A DNA stretch of 6,993 nucleotides from Bacteroidales bacterium UBA5548 (GTDB taxonomy: Bacteria > Bacteroidota > Bacteroidia > Bacteroidales > UBA932). Location of the stretch: NCBI GenBank assembly GCA_002425935.1, contig DINE01000027.1, positions 1-6,993 on the forward strand. The letters run 5' to 3'. Of this stretch, positions 1 through 6,993 are shown piece after piece. How positions within the stretch are numbered: the first letter of the stretch is position 1; every line of letters begins with the position of its first letter. Made by a program: the position numbers and the translations under genes. Below the pieces are notes generated by a model. It was given only the letters and a program-made list of their open reading frames with translations, did not search any database and had not been told where the DNA came from.

Positions 1-240
1 TTTCAAATGAGATTTTTAAGTTCCAGTAAAAAAACGGAAATAGAAATACTTCGTGCAGGTTTAATAAAAGAAAAAGCACCCGAACCACAACCCGGAACAC
101 CACCAACACCAACAGTAAAAAAGTATGCAGTTAAAATGCCAACCGTAAAAATGAAAGTGGCTGAATACAAAAATTGGTTGCAGGGTGAATTGCAAAAATT
201 GGCAAGTGCATCTGATAATGACGAAATAGAAATCAATTAG
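1..240 (+). CDS. brxC: C-terminal end of a probable BREX ATPase BrxC (5' end outside window)
   Basis: The reading frame is open to the left edge of the window, so these 79 codons are the tail of a larger protein and not a small gene starting at the ATG at position 7. What is visible is a charged helical stretch, then a proline/threonine-rich linker (around residues 27-38 of the visible part), then a short lysine-rich module with a helix (AEYKNWLQGELQKLA) and an acidic, isoleucine-containing end. From memory, BrxC proteins end in this way: a linker and then a small helical element close to the stop. BrxC is a roughly 1200-residue P-loop ATPase of BREX systems, encoded directly upstream of pglX. 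The identity rests mainly on that position, since the tail has no diagnostic motif and the ATPase domain is out of view. The TAG stop is followed after only 2 nt by the pglX start, implying one transcript and probably coupled translation. Confidence 0.6.
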   Translation, partial: FQMRFLSSSKKTEIEILRAGLIKEKAPEPQPGTPPTPTVKKYAVKMPTVKMKVAEYKNWLQGELQKLASASDNDEIEIN

Positions 241-242
241 AA

Positions 243-3200
243 ATGAAATTAAGCGAACATACCGAACACATACGCCAACTCATTGACCGAGCTTTTCGCA
301 ATCGCTTGGGTAGAATGGGTATAAATGAAGGACAATTGGTTTCTCTGCCTGATGCACCTGTGGAACGCAAACGTATGGAAACCATCCGTGAAGTATTCAT
401 TGCAGAAACAGGAACTGTTGCCGATGCTTACGAAAAGTTAGTAGAAGAACTCACCTTTACTTTATTCAATCGTTTGGCGGCTCTCAAAGTAATGGAAGCT
501 CATACTTTGCACCCCGAAATTGTTACCCGTAGAGAAAGCCACGGTGGTCGTTCATTTGCTCATTTGGCTTGGTTGGAGCAAAATCCCAATGCAAGAAACG
601 AAGAAGCTGAAGGTCTATTCCCTTTCCTGGAAGAACAACTCCAAAAATTGGCTTCCGATATTCCTTTGTTTAGTCCTCAGCATCCTTACCATTTATTGCC
701 TACGGCATTGGAATTATTGGGCATCATCAATGCCTTTAATCAGATAGAAAGTGATACACAGGTAGAAGCCGAGATTTGGAAAAGTGATGATGTATTGGGC
801 TGGCTCTACGAAAGCTACAACAACTACAAAAAAGCAGCACACAAAGCCAGTGGAGATAAAACAGAATACAACAAAGTAAGCATTCAAAGTCAGGTATATA
901 CACCTCGTTGGGTAGTGCAGTTTTTGGTAGATAATAGCTTGGGAAAACTCTATCTGGAAATGTACCCCGATAGTGAAATACGCCATAAGTATAAAATTGC
1001 CAATGCTCCAACTTCTCAAACCAGAGAACGCAAGCCACTACACGAAATACGAATGATTGACCCTTCCACCGGATCGGGCAATTACCTGCTATATGGCTTT
1101 GATATGTACTACGATTTGTACATAGACCAAATAGAAAACTATGGGGCTGACTACAATGAAGCCGACATTCCAAAACTGATTATAGAAAACAATCTGCACG
1201 GTGTGGACTTAGATGACCGTGCCATACAGTTGGCTCAGTTGGGTTTATACATCAAAGCCAAGAGAAAGAAGCGTACCGTTAAGATTGAACATTTCAATAT
1301 CGTTAGTTCCGACTTTTTCTTGCCGGCTTATGAAGAAGTAAAACACCTTTTTGAAAATGGTGCTCCCTTGGATGCACAGCTTGAAAAAATTGTGATTGAC
1401 CTGTGGGAAGACTTACAGCAAGCCCACAAATTTGGCTCACTCATTCGTTTAGAAGAAAAGTTCAGCATCAAGCTACACGGCTTGGTAAAAGAAGAAGGAA
1501 TCACCCTGTTTACCGAACAAAACTTGATAAAGTACGATGAGTTCCGCACCAATTTCTTTACCAACCTGCAAAAAGCAGTAGCACAAAATACCGCCAAACA
1601 AGGGCAAACATTCTTAAACACCAAAACCCAAGATGCCATTACCTTTTTGCAGCTACTCACCCAAAAATACGATGTGGCAGTAGCGAACCCACCTTATACC
1701 GATAGTGCCGATTTTGGTCCCGAACTTAAAAAGTTTGTAGAAGCCAATTACAAGCAGCCGTATAAATTCAACACCAATTTGTATGCAACATTCATAAAGA
1801 GTTGTTGTGAAATAACAACAGATGATGGCTATGTAGGGATGATACACCCTCATACCTTTATGTTCATCAAGACTTTCGAAGATGTACGCAAATACCTGAT
1901 TGAACATACCCACATTGATTTAATGGTAGATTACGGCTTAGACAGGGTAAATCTTTTTGGCCCGGGTATTTTGTTAGATGCTACTTGGTATGTATTGAGT
2001 AAAAAGAAAAAAGAAAGCTCCGGCTTGTATTTCAACATCACTGCCAACCAACAAGAAAAAGCAAAGCAAGCATCATTGGAACAAGCCTATGAAGATGCCT
2101 TGAACAACCGAAGCAACAACCGCTTGTACACCCTCCCCCAAGAAAAACTCAAAATCATTGAAGGCTGGCCTTTTATCTATTGGATTAGCGATGGGTTTAG
2201 GGAGAAGTTTAAGGGAGAAAATATAGAAACAGTTTCAGATGTAAAAGTTGGAATTAATTCGGGGAGTAACGAACAATATGTTAGATTTTGGTGGGAACTA
2301 AATAAAGTAGAATTCTCAGAAGATTATTCTTTAGATAAAAATAAATGGGTTGGATATGCAAAAGGTGGTCCGTTCAATAAGTGGTATGGTAACCTTTGGT
2401 TAAAGCTAAATTGGCAAAACAATGGAGATGAATTAAGAAACTGCGATAAGGCAATTCTAAGGAATGAAGAATTTTACTTCAAGGAAGGTTTGACATATTC
2501 AGCAAGCGGTTCTAAGGGTGTATCATTTAGATATCTGCCAAAAAATTACATCTTCGATGTGGGTGGTTCTTGTGTTTTTCCAAAGCAAAGTTTTTCTACT
2601 AATACTCTGTTAGCTGTTTTGAACTCAACTCTTTCTTTTTATGTAGCTGACTGTTTAAACCCAACCGTCAATACGCAAGTAGGGGATCTAAAACGAATTC
2701 CATTTGTTGTGCCTTCAGAAGAAAAGGAAGTGATTATTTCAGAACTATCAAATAAAAATATTGAATTTAAAAAGCACATTTGTTCATACCGAATTACAGA
2801 AACAAACTTTGAGCAATCTCCACTTACTGCTTTTCAAGGTGCATCCTTAAAAGACCGTGTATTGGCTTACCTCAATTTTGAAAATGCCCAACTTACACAG
2901 GTATTGATTAATGAAGCCATTATCAATGAACTTATTTTTGAAGTCTATGAACTCAGCGATGCAGACCGTGAACAGGTAGAAGCAAAAATGGGCTTTTCTA
3001 TTGGTGCATTACCTGTTTTACAAGAAGCGAAAGATGCCTTTTTAGCTCAATTACAAAACCCATTAGCAGAAGTTTCAGATCATATTGTAAACTTAGCTGT
3101 AACTACTTTTGACGAGCAACAAATCAGAGAAATTAAAGAAGGTTTTGCTACACTCTACCAAAGTAACAATGATTTAGAAGAATTTTGCATCCGCCATCAG

Positions 3201-3926
3201 GTCAATCCTATCATTGTATGGTATTGGTTCAAAGAAGCCAATGTAGTGCCGGCTGCAAGAGCAGCAGAAATCGCTTTAGAGTTTTTGGCAGACAGCATCC
3301 GCACTTTATTGCAGCAAGATGACGATGGCATTATTCCATTGGTAGGCTTGCCCGGAGAAGAAGCCCTGAGCCAACGCTTAGAGCAGCATTGTTTGCACAA
3401 TGGCTTCACCGCAGCACAGTATATGCAGTTGGATAGTTTGTTGGGGCGTTCTGTAAACGAATATTTGGAGCATCATTTCTTCAATCAATTGAGCAATCAC
3501 CTCAACTTGTTTATGTACTTGCCCAAAACGCCATTTATATGGCATTTAAGCAGTGGGCAACATCAAGGCTTTGAAGCCTATATCCTCATCTACAAATGGA
3601 ACAGAGACAGCTTGTTTAAGCTCAAATCTCAGTACATCAGCCAACGAGTACAAAACTTGGAGTACCGCCAAATACAGTTGCAGGATGTAAACACCGCACA
3701 AGCCCAAACAGAGAAAGAAAAAATCCGTTTGCAACTCCACGAAATAGAAGCCTTCAAATCCAAAATAGACGAACTCATAGCCGAAGGCTACGACCCCAAA
3801 CTGGATGATGGTGTAGGCAAAAACATTGCCCCATTGCAAAAGAAAGGATTGCTCAGAGCAGAAGTACTCAAAACCACAGGCGGAGCAAAATCACAATTAG
3901 AGAAATACTTAAATGCGGATTGGTAG
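243..3926 (+). CDS. pglX: BREX adenine-specific DNA methyltransferase PglX
   Basis: This 1227-aa protein fits the usual PglX size. It should transfer a methyl group from S-adenosylmethionine to N6 of adenine in a non-palindromic site, marking host DNA as self for BREX. Visible in order: a helical N-terminal region (1-210); a YTPRWVVQFLVDN block (219-231); SAM-binding motif I, DPSTGSG (273-279); an NNLHGVDLDDRA block (V321-D322); catalytic motif IV, NPPY (482-485). The recognition region (about 640-860) contains PFIYW (643-647), GGPFNKWYG (708-716) and NPTVNTQVGDLKRIP (806-820). The C-terminus has a likely coiled coil (about 1130-1180) and a DPKLDDGVGKNIAPL block (1184-1198). These blocks match type 1 BREX PglX better than generic Eco57I-like type IIG enzymes, and I see no PD-(D/E)xK nuclease motif. 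Motif I has ST where many relatives have AC. The ATG at 243 is chosen because it lies 2 nt after the upstream stop. The codons of the recognition region are more AT-rich than their surroundings. No frameshift or internal stop is present, so the enzyme looks intact. Confidence 0.9.
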   Translation: MKLSEHTEHIRQLIDRAFRNRLGRMGINEGQLVSLPDAPVERKRMETIREVFIAETGTVADAYEKLVEELTFTLFNRLAALKVMEAHTLHPEIVTRRESHGGRSFAHLAWLEQNPNARNEEAEGLFPFLEEQLQKLASDIPLFSPQHPYHLLPTALELLGIINAFNQIESDTQVEAEIWKSDDVLGWLYESYNNYKKAAHKASGDKTEYNKVSIQSQVYTPRWVVQFLVDNSLGKLYLEMYPDSEIRHKYKIANAPTSQTRERKPLHEIRMIDPSTGSGNYLLYGFDMYYDLYIDQIENYGADYNEADIPKLIIENNLHGVDLDDRAIQLAQLGLYIKAKRKKRTVKIEHFNIVSSDFFLPAYEEVKHLFENGAPLDAQLEKIVIDLWEDLQQAHKFGSLIRLEEKFSIKLHGLVKEEGITLFTEQNLIKYDEFRTNFFTNLQKAVAQNTAKQGQTFLNTKTQDAITFLQLLTQKYDVAVANPPYTDSADFGPELKKFVEANYKQPYKFNTNLYATFIKSCCEITTDDGYVGMIHPHTFMFIKTFEDVRKYLIEHTHIDLMVDYGLDRVNLFGPGILLDATWYVLSKKKKESSGLYFNITANQQEKAKQASLEQAYEDALNNRSNNRLYTLPQEKLKIIEGWPFIYWISDGFREKFKGENIETVSDVKVGINSGSNEQYVRFWWELNKVEFSEDYSLDKNKWVGYAKGGPFNKWYGNLWLKLNWQNNGDELRNCDKAILRNEEFYFKEGLTYSASGSKGVSFRYLPKNYIFDVGGSCVFPKQSFSTNTLLAVLNSTLSFYVADCLNPTVNTQVGDLKRIPFVVPSEEKEVIISELSNKNIEFKKHICSYRITETNFEQSPLTAFQGASLKDRVLAYLNFENAQLTQVLINEAIINELIFEVYELSDADREQVEAKMGFSIGALPVLQEAKDAFLAQLQNPLAEVSDHIVNLAVTTFDEQQIREIKEGFATLYQSNNDLEEFCIRHQVNPIIVWYWFKEANVVPAARAAEIALEFLADSIRTLLQQDDDGIIPLVGLPGEEALSQRLEQHCLHNGFTAAQYMQLDSLLGRSVNEYLEHHFFNQLSNHLNLFMYLPKTPFIWHLSSGQHQGFEAYILIYKWNRDSLFKLKSQYISQRVQNLEYRQIQLQDVNTAQAQTEKEKIRLQLHEIEAFKSKIDELIAEGYDPKLDDGVGKNIAPLQKKGLLRAEVLKTTGGAKSQLEKYLNADW

Positions 3927-3974
3927 AATCAATTTGTGATGCAGAATTAGGAGCGGGATCGGACACCAAATAAT

Positions 3975-4003
3975 TGTCACAAATATTTACTAAATTTGTG
4001 ACA
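3975..4003. promoter_or_regulatory. Perfect inverted repeat, candidate operator for the AbiE-like genes
   Basis: The left arm TGTCACAAAT (3975-3984) and right arm ATTTGTGACA (3994-4003) are exact reverse complements over 10 bp, separated by the 9-nt spacer ATTTACTAA. Arm centres are 19 bp apart, close to two helical turns, as expected for a dimeric repressor. The repeat ends 20 nt before the AbiEi-like start codon and overlaps the putative -7 box. A further copy of the half-site, AATTTGTGA, lies at 3931-3939 just after the pglX stop and repeats 3993-4001 in the same orientation. AbiEi proteins of characterised AbiE systems bind inverted repeats in their own promoter through a winged helix and repress it, so autoregulation is the simplest reading. 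A BREX regulator such as BrxR is an alternative. No T-run follows, so a terminator is unlikely. Confidence 0.6.
3991..3998 (+). promoter_or_regulatory. Candidate Bacteroidota-type -7 promoter box
   Basis: TAAATTTG matches the TAnnTTTG consensus of Bacteroidota primary sigma-factor promoters and lies 25 nt upstream of the ATG at 4024, giving a plausible short leader. The -33 partner is weak: the nearest TTG (3974-3976) is 14 nt away rather than the usual 19-21, and no TTTG stands at the ideal distance. The box sits inside the inverted repeat, so a protein bound there would block initiation. It would let the three downstream genes be expressed independently of the BREX transcript. Confidence 0.4.
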
Positions 4004-4023
4004 TAATTACAAAAAGTAAAAAC

Positions 4024-4632
4024 ATGCAAAGCGTTGATAAAAAAATAGAAAAGTCAATAAAAAGCAAACCAAAAGGTTCTTTGGTATTGCCTGACGATTA
4101 TTTGACTTTCGGTTCATCAGATGCCATACGTAAAGCTTTGGATCGGTTGGAAGATAAGAAGGTAATAATCCGAGTTGCCCACGGAATCTATGTGCGGCCA
4201 AAAATCAGCAAACTCATTGGCCCGATAAGACCCTCTGCTGAAAAAGTGGCAGAAGCCATTGCTAAACGAGATAGGATACGAACTCTGCCTACCGGAAGTT
4301 ATGCATTGAACGCTTTAGGGCTTAGCACACAGGTACCAATGAATATTGTATTACTAACCGATGGTTCTCCTCGAGAAATTAAAGTAGGCAAACGAACCAT
4401 AAAATTTAAGAAAACCACACCCAAGAACTTGTTGGTAAAGGGTAAAATAAGCAGTTTAGTGATTCAAGCACTAAAAGAAATAGGCAACGGAAAAGTAACA
4501 GCAGATGAAGAACAGAAAATCTTGGACTTGCTGAAAAAAGAGAATGAAAAAGATTTGAAACACGACATTGTCTTAGCTCCGGTATGGATTCAAAAAATAA
4601 TGAAGAAGGTATTAAAAGATGGCAAAGATTAA
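4024..4632 (+). CDS. abiEi: AbiEi-like antitoxin and autorepressor (DUF6088 type)
   Basis: This 202-aa protein probably neutralises the toxin encoded next to it and represses the pair's own promoter. Residues 1-60 look like a winged helix-turn-helix: a basic N-terminus, then LVLPDDYLTFGSSDAIRKAL, a second helix (LDRLEDKKV), and a strand ending in GIYVRPK (54-60), a typical end of the wing in this family. Residues 70-150 form the second domain (SAEKVAEAIAKRD, then LPTGSYALNALGLSTQVP around 88-105, and a basic strand pair around 117-130), matching what I recall of DUF6088/AbiEi proteins. The C-terminus is highly charged. It differs from classical longer AbiEi proteins, so the family call is by resemblance plus the AbiEii-like partner. 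The ATG at 4024 follows an A-rich stretch with no Shine-Dalgarno, usual in Bacteroidota. Its last 14 nt overlap the toxin gene, suggesting translational coupling that keeps antitoxin made first. Confidence 0.8.
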   Translation: MQSVDKKIEKSIKSKPKGSLVLPDDYLTFGSSDAIRKALDRLEDKKVIIRVAHGIYVRPKISKLIGPIRPSAEKVAEAIAKRDRIRTLPTGSYALNALGLSTQVPMNIVLLTDGSPREIKVGKRTIKFKKTTPKNLLVKGKISSLVIQALKEIGNGKVTADEEQKILDLLKKENEKDLKHDIVLAPVWIQKIMKKVLKDGKD

Positions 4633-5662
4633 TTTTTACACAATAGACAATACTGAGAAGGTAGCCATCTTTAACGAGATCGCTACTAAAAATGGTATGA
4701 AACCCTTTGCGGTTGAGAAAGACTGGTGGGTAAGCCGCACATTAGAAATTATTTTTCAAATGCCTGTTGCAGCGCATATGGTTTTTAAAGGCGGTACTTC
4801 CCTAAGCAAGGCTTGGAAACTCATCAACCGTTTTTCAGAGGACATTGATTTGGCAATTGATAGAGATTTCTTTTTTAAATCTGAAAAAGGTTGGTCAAGA
4901 AAAGAAATTACCAAACTAAGGAAAGAAGCAGGAATTTATTCTACAGGTGCCTTTTTTGAAGAATTAAAAGAAGAGCTTCGAAAAAAAGGTTTCAATAAAC
5001 TTGAATTTAAAGTGGTTGACAATGGAGACAGCGACCAAGATCCAAGAGTATTGGAAATATACTACCCAAATGTGATAGCTTCAGATTCTGAATATATATT
5101 ACCCAGAGTGCAAATAGAAGTAAGTTGTCGTTCATTAAGAGAACCATTCTCGGTTCAGTTTTTCGGTGCTTTGGTAGATGAGTTTTATGCAGAAAAAGAT
5201 TTTGCAGAACCATTATTTAGTGTACCTACAGTAAATGCCGAAAGGACTTTCTTAGAGAAATTGTTCTTGTTGCATGAAGAGTTTCATCGCCCGACAGAAA
5301 AAAGGCGAGTAGATAGGTTAAGCCGACATCTTTATGATATCTACCACATGACCCAAGCAGGAATAGCATTAAAGGCCATTTCAGATAAAGAACTGTACGA
5401 AAGCATCGTATACCATCGCTATAAAATTTCCAGAGTAGGCGATGTGGATTATAATCTCCATAATCCAAATCACCTCAATCCTATTCCTCCGAAAGATGTA
5501 ATAGCCGATTGGGAAGCTGATTACTCCAAAATGAAGGAAGATATGATTTACGAAGAAAAAAAGCCTTCATTTAAAGACTTGATAGATAATTTGACAGAAA
5601 TAAGAAAACAGCTCCAAGCTGTTGAATGGACTTTTGAAATGGAATTTCCCAAGCCAAACTAA
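4619..5662 (+). CDS. abiEii: AbiEii/AbiGii-family nucleotidyltransferase toxin
   Basis: This 347-aa protein carries the DNA polymerase beta-like nucleotidyltransferase signature of AbiEii toxins: KGGTSLSKAW (57-66) followed by RFSEDIDL (71-78), where D75 and D77 are the likely metal-binding aspartates. Later conserved blocks are VQIEVSCRS (165-172), with E167 a candidate third acidic residue, AERTFLEKL (207-215), with K214, and RHLYDIYHM (236-244), with D240 as the expected final motif. All core residues look intact, so the toxin is predicted active. Characterised family members stop growth by nucleotide transfer, for some members onto tRNA 3' ends; the target here is unknown. The region after about 260 has no motif I recognise. 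The ATG at 4619 lies inside the antitoxin gene, 9 nt after a weak AGAAGG ribosome-binding sequence (4604-4609). A 14-nt gap separates it from the DUF262 gene, so the three genes are probably one transcript. Related DUF1814-type proteins are the alternative label for the same fold. Confidence 0.88.
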   Translation: MAKINFYTIDNTEKVAIFNEIATKNGMKPFAVEKDWWVSRTLEIIFQMPVAAHMVFKGGTSLSKAWKLINRFSEDIDLAIDRDFFFKSEKGWSRKEITKLRKEAGIYSTGAFFEELKEELRKKGFNKLEFKVVDNGDSDQDPRVLEIYYPNVIASDSEYILPRVQIEVSCRSLREPFSVQFFGALVDEFYAEKDFAEPLFSVPTVNAERTFLEKLFLLHEEFHRPTEKRRVDRLSRHLYDIYHMTQAGIALKAISDKELYESIVYHRYKISRVGDVDYNLHNPNHLNPIPPKDVIADWEADYSKMKEDMIYEEKKPSFKDLIDNLTEIRKQLQAVEWTFEMEFPKPN

Positions 5663-5676
5663 ACTCACGAAAAAAC

Positions 5677-6993
5677 ATGTTAGAACCTAAATCAATAAAT
5701 TGGCTTTATAATAAGCAATTCTTTATACCTCACTATCAAAGAGGTTATCGTTGGACAGATACACAGGTAAAACAGTTGCTTAACGATATTGACTCCTTTA
5801 TGCCAACTCAACTGCCCAACAACCCAAATGAAAAAACATTTTATTGTTTACAGCCAATTGCTGTCAAACTTTTAAGTGAGGAGGTTAAAAACGAATTCAA
5901 TTTAGAAGGTGATTGGTATGAAGTGATTGATGGTCAACAAAGATTGACAACCATCTCATTAATTCTTCAATATATAAATCAGAAATGGAGGGGTGAAGAT
6001 AAATTAGATCAATTTACCATATTTTATGAAACTCGAAAGGGTAGCGCCGAGTATCTAAAAAACTTAAAAGTAAATTCAGATGATACTGTTTCTATAAATA
6101 AAGAATTTATTGACTACTACTACTTCTCTAAGGCGCTACAGTCAATTAGAAATTGGCAACTCAAATACGAACAAAGTAGTGGTAAAAAGCTAAACACTGC
6201 ATCCTTTCAATCAACATTTGAAGAATTTTCAAAGATTATATGGTATGAAGTGCCAGAACAAGATGGTCGCAAGTTATTTGAAAGACTTAACTTGGGTAAA
6301 ATACCATTAACCAATTCTGAATTAGTTAAAGCCTTATTCTTGAGCTCTGAAAGTTTCAAGAATTATCCTTCAGAAGAAAAAAGAATTAAACAATTTGAAA
6401 TTGCACGTTTGTGGGATGAAATAGAACACAGACTGAATGAAGAAGACTTGAAATTTTGGTCATTTATTACTAATAAAAATAGAAGCGATTACGAAACCAA
6501 AATTGAATTGATTTTGGATTTGATAACCGAAAAAAGTCCAAACGAAAGAGATGGGCTTTTCACATTTCTTAAGTTAGTCCGTATGCAATTGGAACACAAA
6601 GACGGGTTGGTTGTCGTTTGGGAAAAAATTCAACAGTTCTATTACACATTAAATCAGTGGTATTCCGATAAAGAGTATTATCATAAAATAGGTTATCTTA
6701 TATCTTCAAGGCACTTCGGTTCATACGTAGGTGTGGACTTGAATAAACTTGTCAACTATGCACTTAATGAAACAAAGGAAGATTTCAGAAACAGAGTAGA
6801 TTCATTAATAAGTGATTCTGTTAATTTCGAGTTATCCGAATTGCGCTACGACAACGATAAGCATCATAATCAAATATTCAACGTGCTACTACTTTTTAAT
6901 GTGGAAACATGCTTAAAATCAGAGGCAGCATTTGAGTTTTATCCCTTCAAGTTGCACAAACAAAACAAATGGAGTGTTGAGCATATACACGCA
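5677..6993 (+). CDS. DUF262/DUF1524 protein, GmrSD-like type IV restriction enzyme (3' end outside window)
   Basis: The frame is open from the ATG at 5677 to the right edge (439 codons, no stop). The N-terminal DUF262 (GmrS-like, ParB/Srx-fold) NTPase domain is clear: PHYQRGYRW (18-26), VIDGQQRLTT (83-92) and FERLNLGKIPLTNSELVKA (201-219) are its three signature blocks. A long, mostly helical middle part follows (220-425), with aromatic and charged residues but no motif I can name. The last residues, WSVEHIHA (432-439), are the start of the DUF1524 (GmrD-like) HNH nuclease domain, with H436 the expected catalytic histidine region. GmrSD enzymes use NTP hydrolysis to cut DNA with modified cytosines, such as glucosylated hydroxymethylcytosine in T-even phages. 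A single-chain GmrSD homologue, BrxU, is encoded between pglX and pglZ in the pEFER BREX locus, so this gene may play the same part; other DUF262 proteins exist, so I leave the symbol blank. No Shine-Dalgarno is visible in the 14-nt gap after the toxin gene. Confidence 0.88.
   Translation, partial: MLEPKSINWLYNKQFFIPHYQRGYRWTDTQVKQLLNDIDSFMPTQLPNNPNEKTFYCLQPIAVKLLSEEVKNEFNLEGDWYEVIDGQQRLTTISLILQYINQKWRGEDKLDQFTIFYETRKGSAEYLKNLKVNSDDTVSINKEFIDYYYFSKALQSIRNWQLKYEQSSGKKLNTASFQSTFEEFSKIIWYEVPEQDGRKLFERLNLGKIPLTNSELVKALFLSSESFKNYPSEEKRIKQFEIARLWDEIEHRLNEEDLKFWSFITNKNRSDYETKIELILDLITEKSPNERDGLFTFLKLVRMQLEHKDGLVVVWEKIQQFYYTLNQWYSDKEYYHKIGYLISSRHFGSYVGVDLNKLVNYALNETKEDFRNRVDSLISDSVNFELSELRYDNDKHHNQIFNVLLLFNVETCLKSEAAFEFYPFKLHKQNKWSVEHIHA

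Noticed and set aside
7..240. A separate 77-aa small protein starting at the ATG at position 7
   Set aside because: The frame has no stop between this ATG and the left edge, and the content (proline-rich linker plus small charged helix) fits the tail of a longer protein next to pglX.
714..1173. Antisense open frames opposite pglX (101 and 145 codons)
   Set aside because: They lie fully opposite conserved PglX sequence, overlap each other in different frames, and encode cysteine/phenylalanine-rich proteins typical of reverse-complement shadows.
243..3926. Type IIG restriction enzyme (fused nuclease-methyltransferase)
   Set aside because: No PD-(D/E)xK motif is visible in the N-terminal 210 residues, and the GGPFNKWYG, NPTVNTQVGD and DDGVGKNIAPL blocks are those of PglX.
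3974..3998. A complete -33/-7 promoter using TTG at 3974-3976
   Set aside because: The spacing of 14 nt is well short of the usual 19-21, so only the -7 box is called.
3975..4003. Rho-independent terminator after pglX
   Set aside because: The stem is AT-rich with a 9-nt loop and is followed by CATAATTACAAAAAG rather than a T-run on the + strand; the promoter overlap fits an operator better.
4007..4201. Minus-strand 64-codon frame over the AbiEi start
   Set aside because: It is antisense to the conserved winged-helix part of the antitoxin gene and resembles no protein I know.

Overview
The window looks like part of a phage-defence island from a Bacteroidota genome. The lineage call rests on AT-rich coding sequence with lysine/asparagine/isoleucine-rich proteins, weak or absent Shine-Dalgarno sequences, and a TAnnTTTG-type promoter element at 3991-3998. 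It is an inference; I cannot name a genus. All genes lie on the + strand and are packed almost end to end.

Left part (1-3926): the last 79 codons of an upstream gene, most likely brxC, are followed after 2 nt by a complete 1227-aa adenine DNA methyltransferase with the full set of PglX hallmarks. This is the brxC-pglX junction of a type 1-like BREX (bacteriophage exclusion) locus. PglX puts the self mark (N6-methyladenine) on host DNA, and BrxC is the large P-loop ATPase of the same system.

Junction (3927-4023): a 97-nt gap holds a perfect 10-bp inverted repeat with a 9-nt spacer, overlapping a Bacteroidota-type -7 promoter box. It is a good candidate for an autoregulatory operator of the next genes.

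Right part (4024-6993): three tightly linked genes follow, an AbiEi-like antitoxin/repressor (DUF6088 type), an AbiEii-like nucleotidyltransferase toxin overlapping it by 14 nt, and 14 nt later a DUF262 protein of the GmrSD type IV restriction family. The last is cut by the window edge just as its HNH (DUF1524) domain begins. The remaining BREX genes (pglZ, brxL) are not in view. If they lie downstream, the three genes are an accessory cassette inserted in the BREX operon after pglX, the slot where the GmrSD-like brxU sits in the Escherichia fergusonii pEFER BREX locus.

Working model (inference): BREX blocks phages with unmodified DNA, the GmrSD-like enzyme attacks phages with modified cytosines, and the AbiE-like pair acts as an abortive-infection or island-retention module under its own repressible promoter. 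No RNA genes, CRISPR arrays, insertion sequences or transposase genes were seen.
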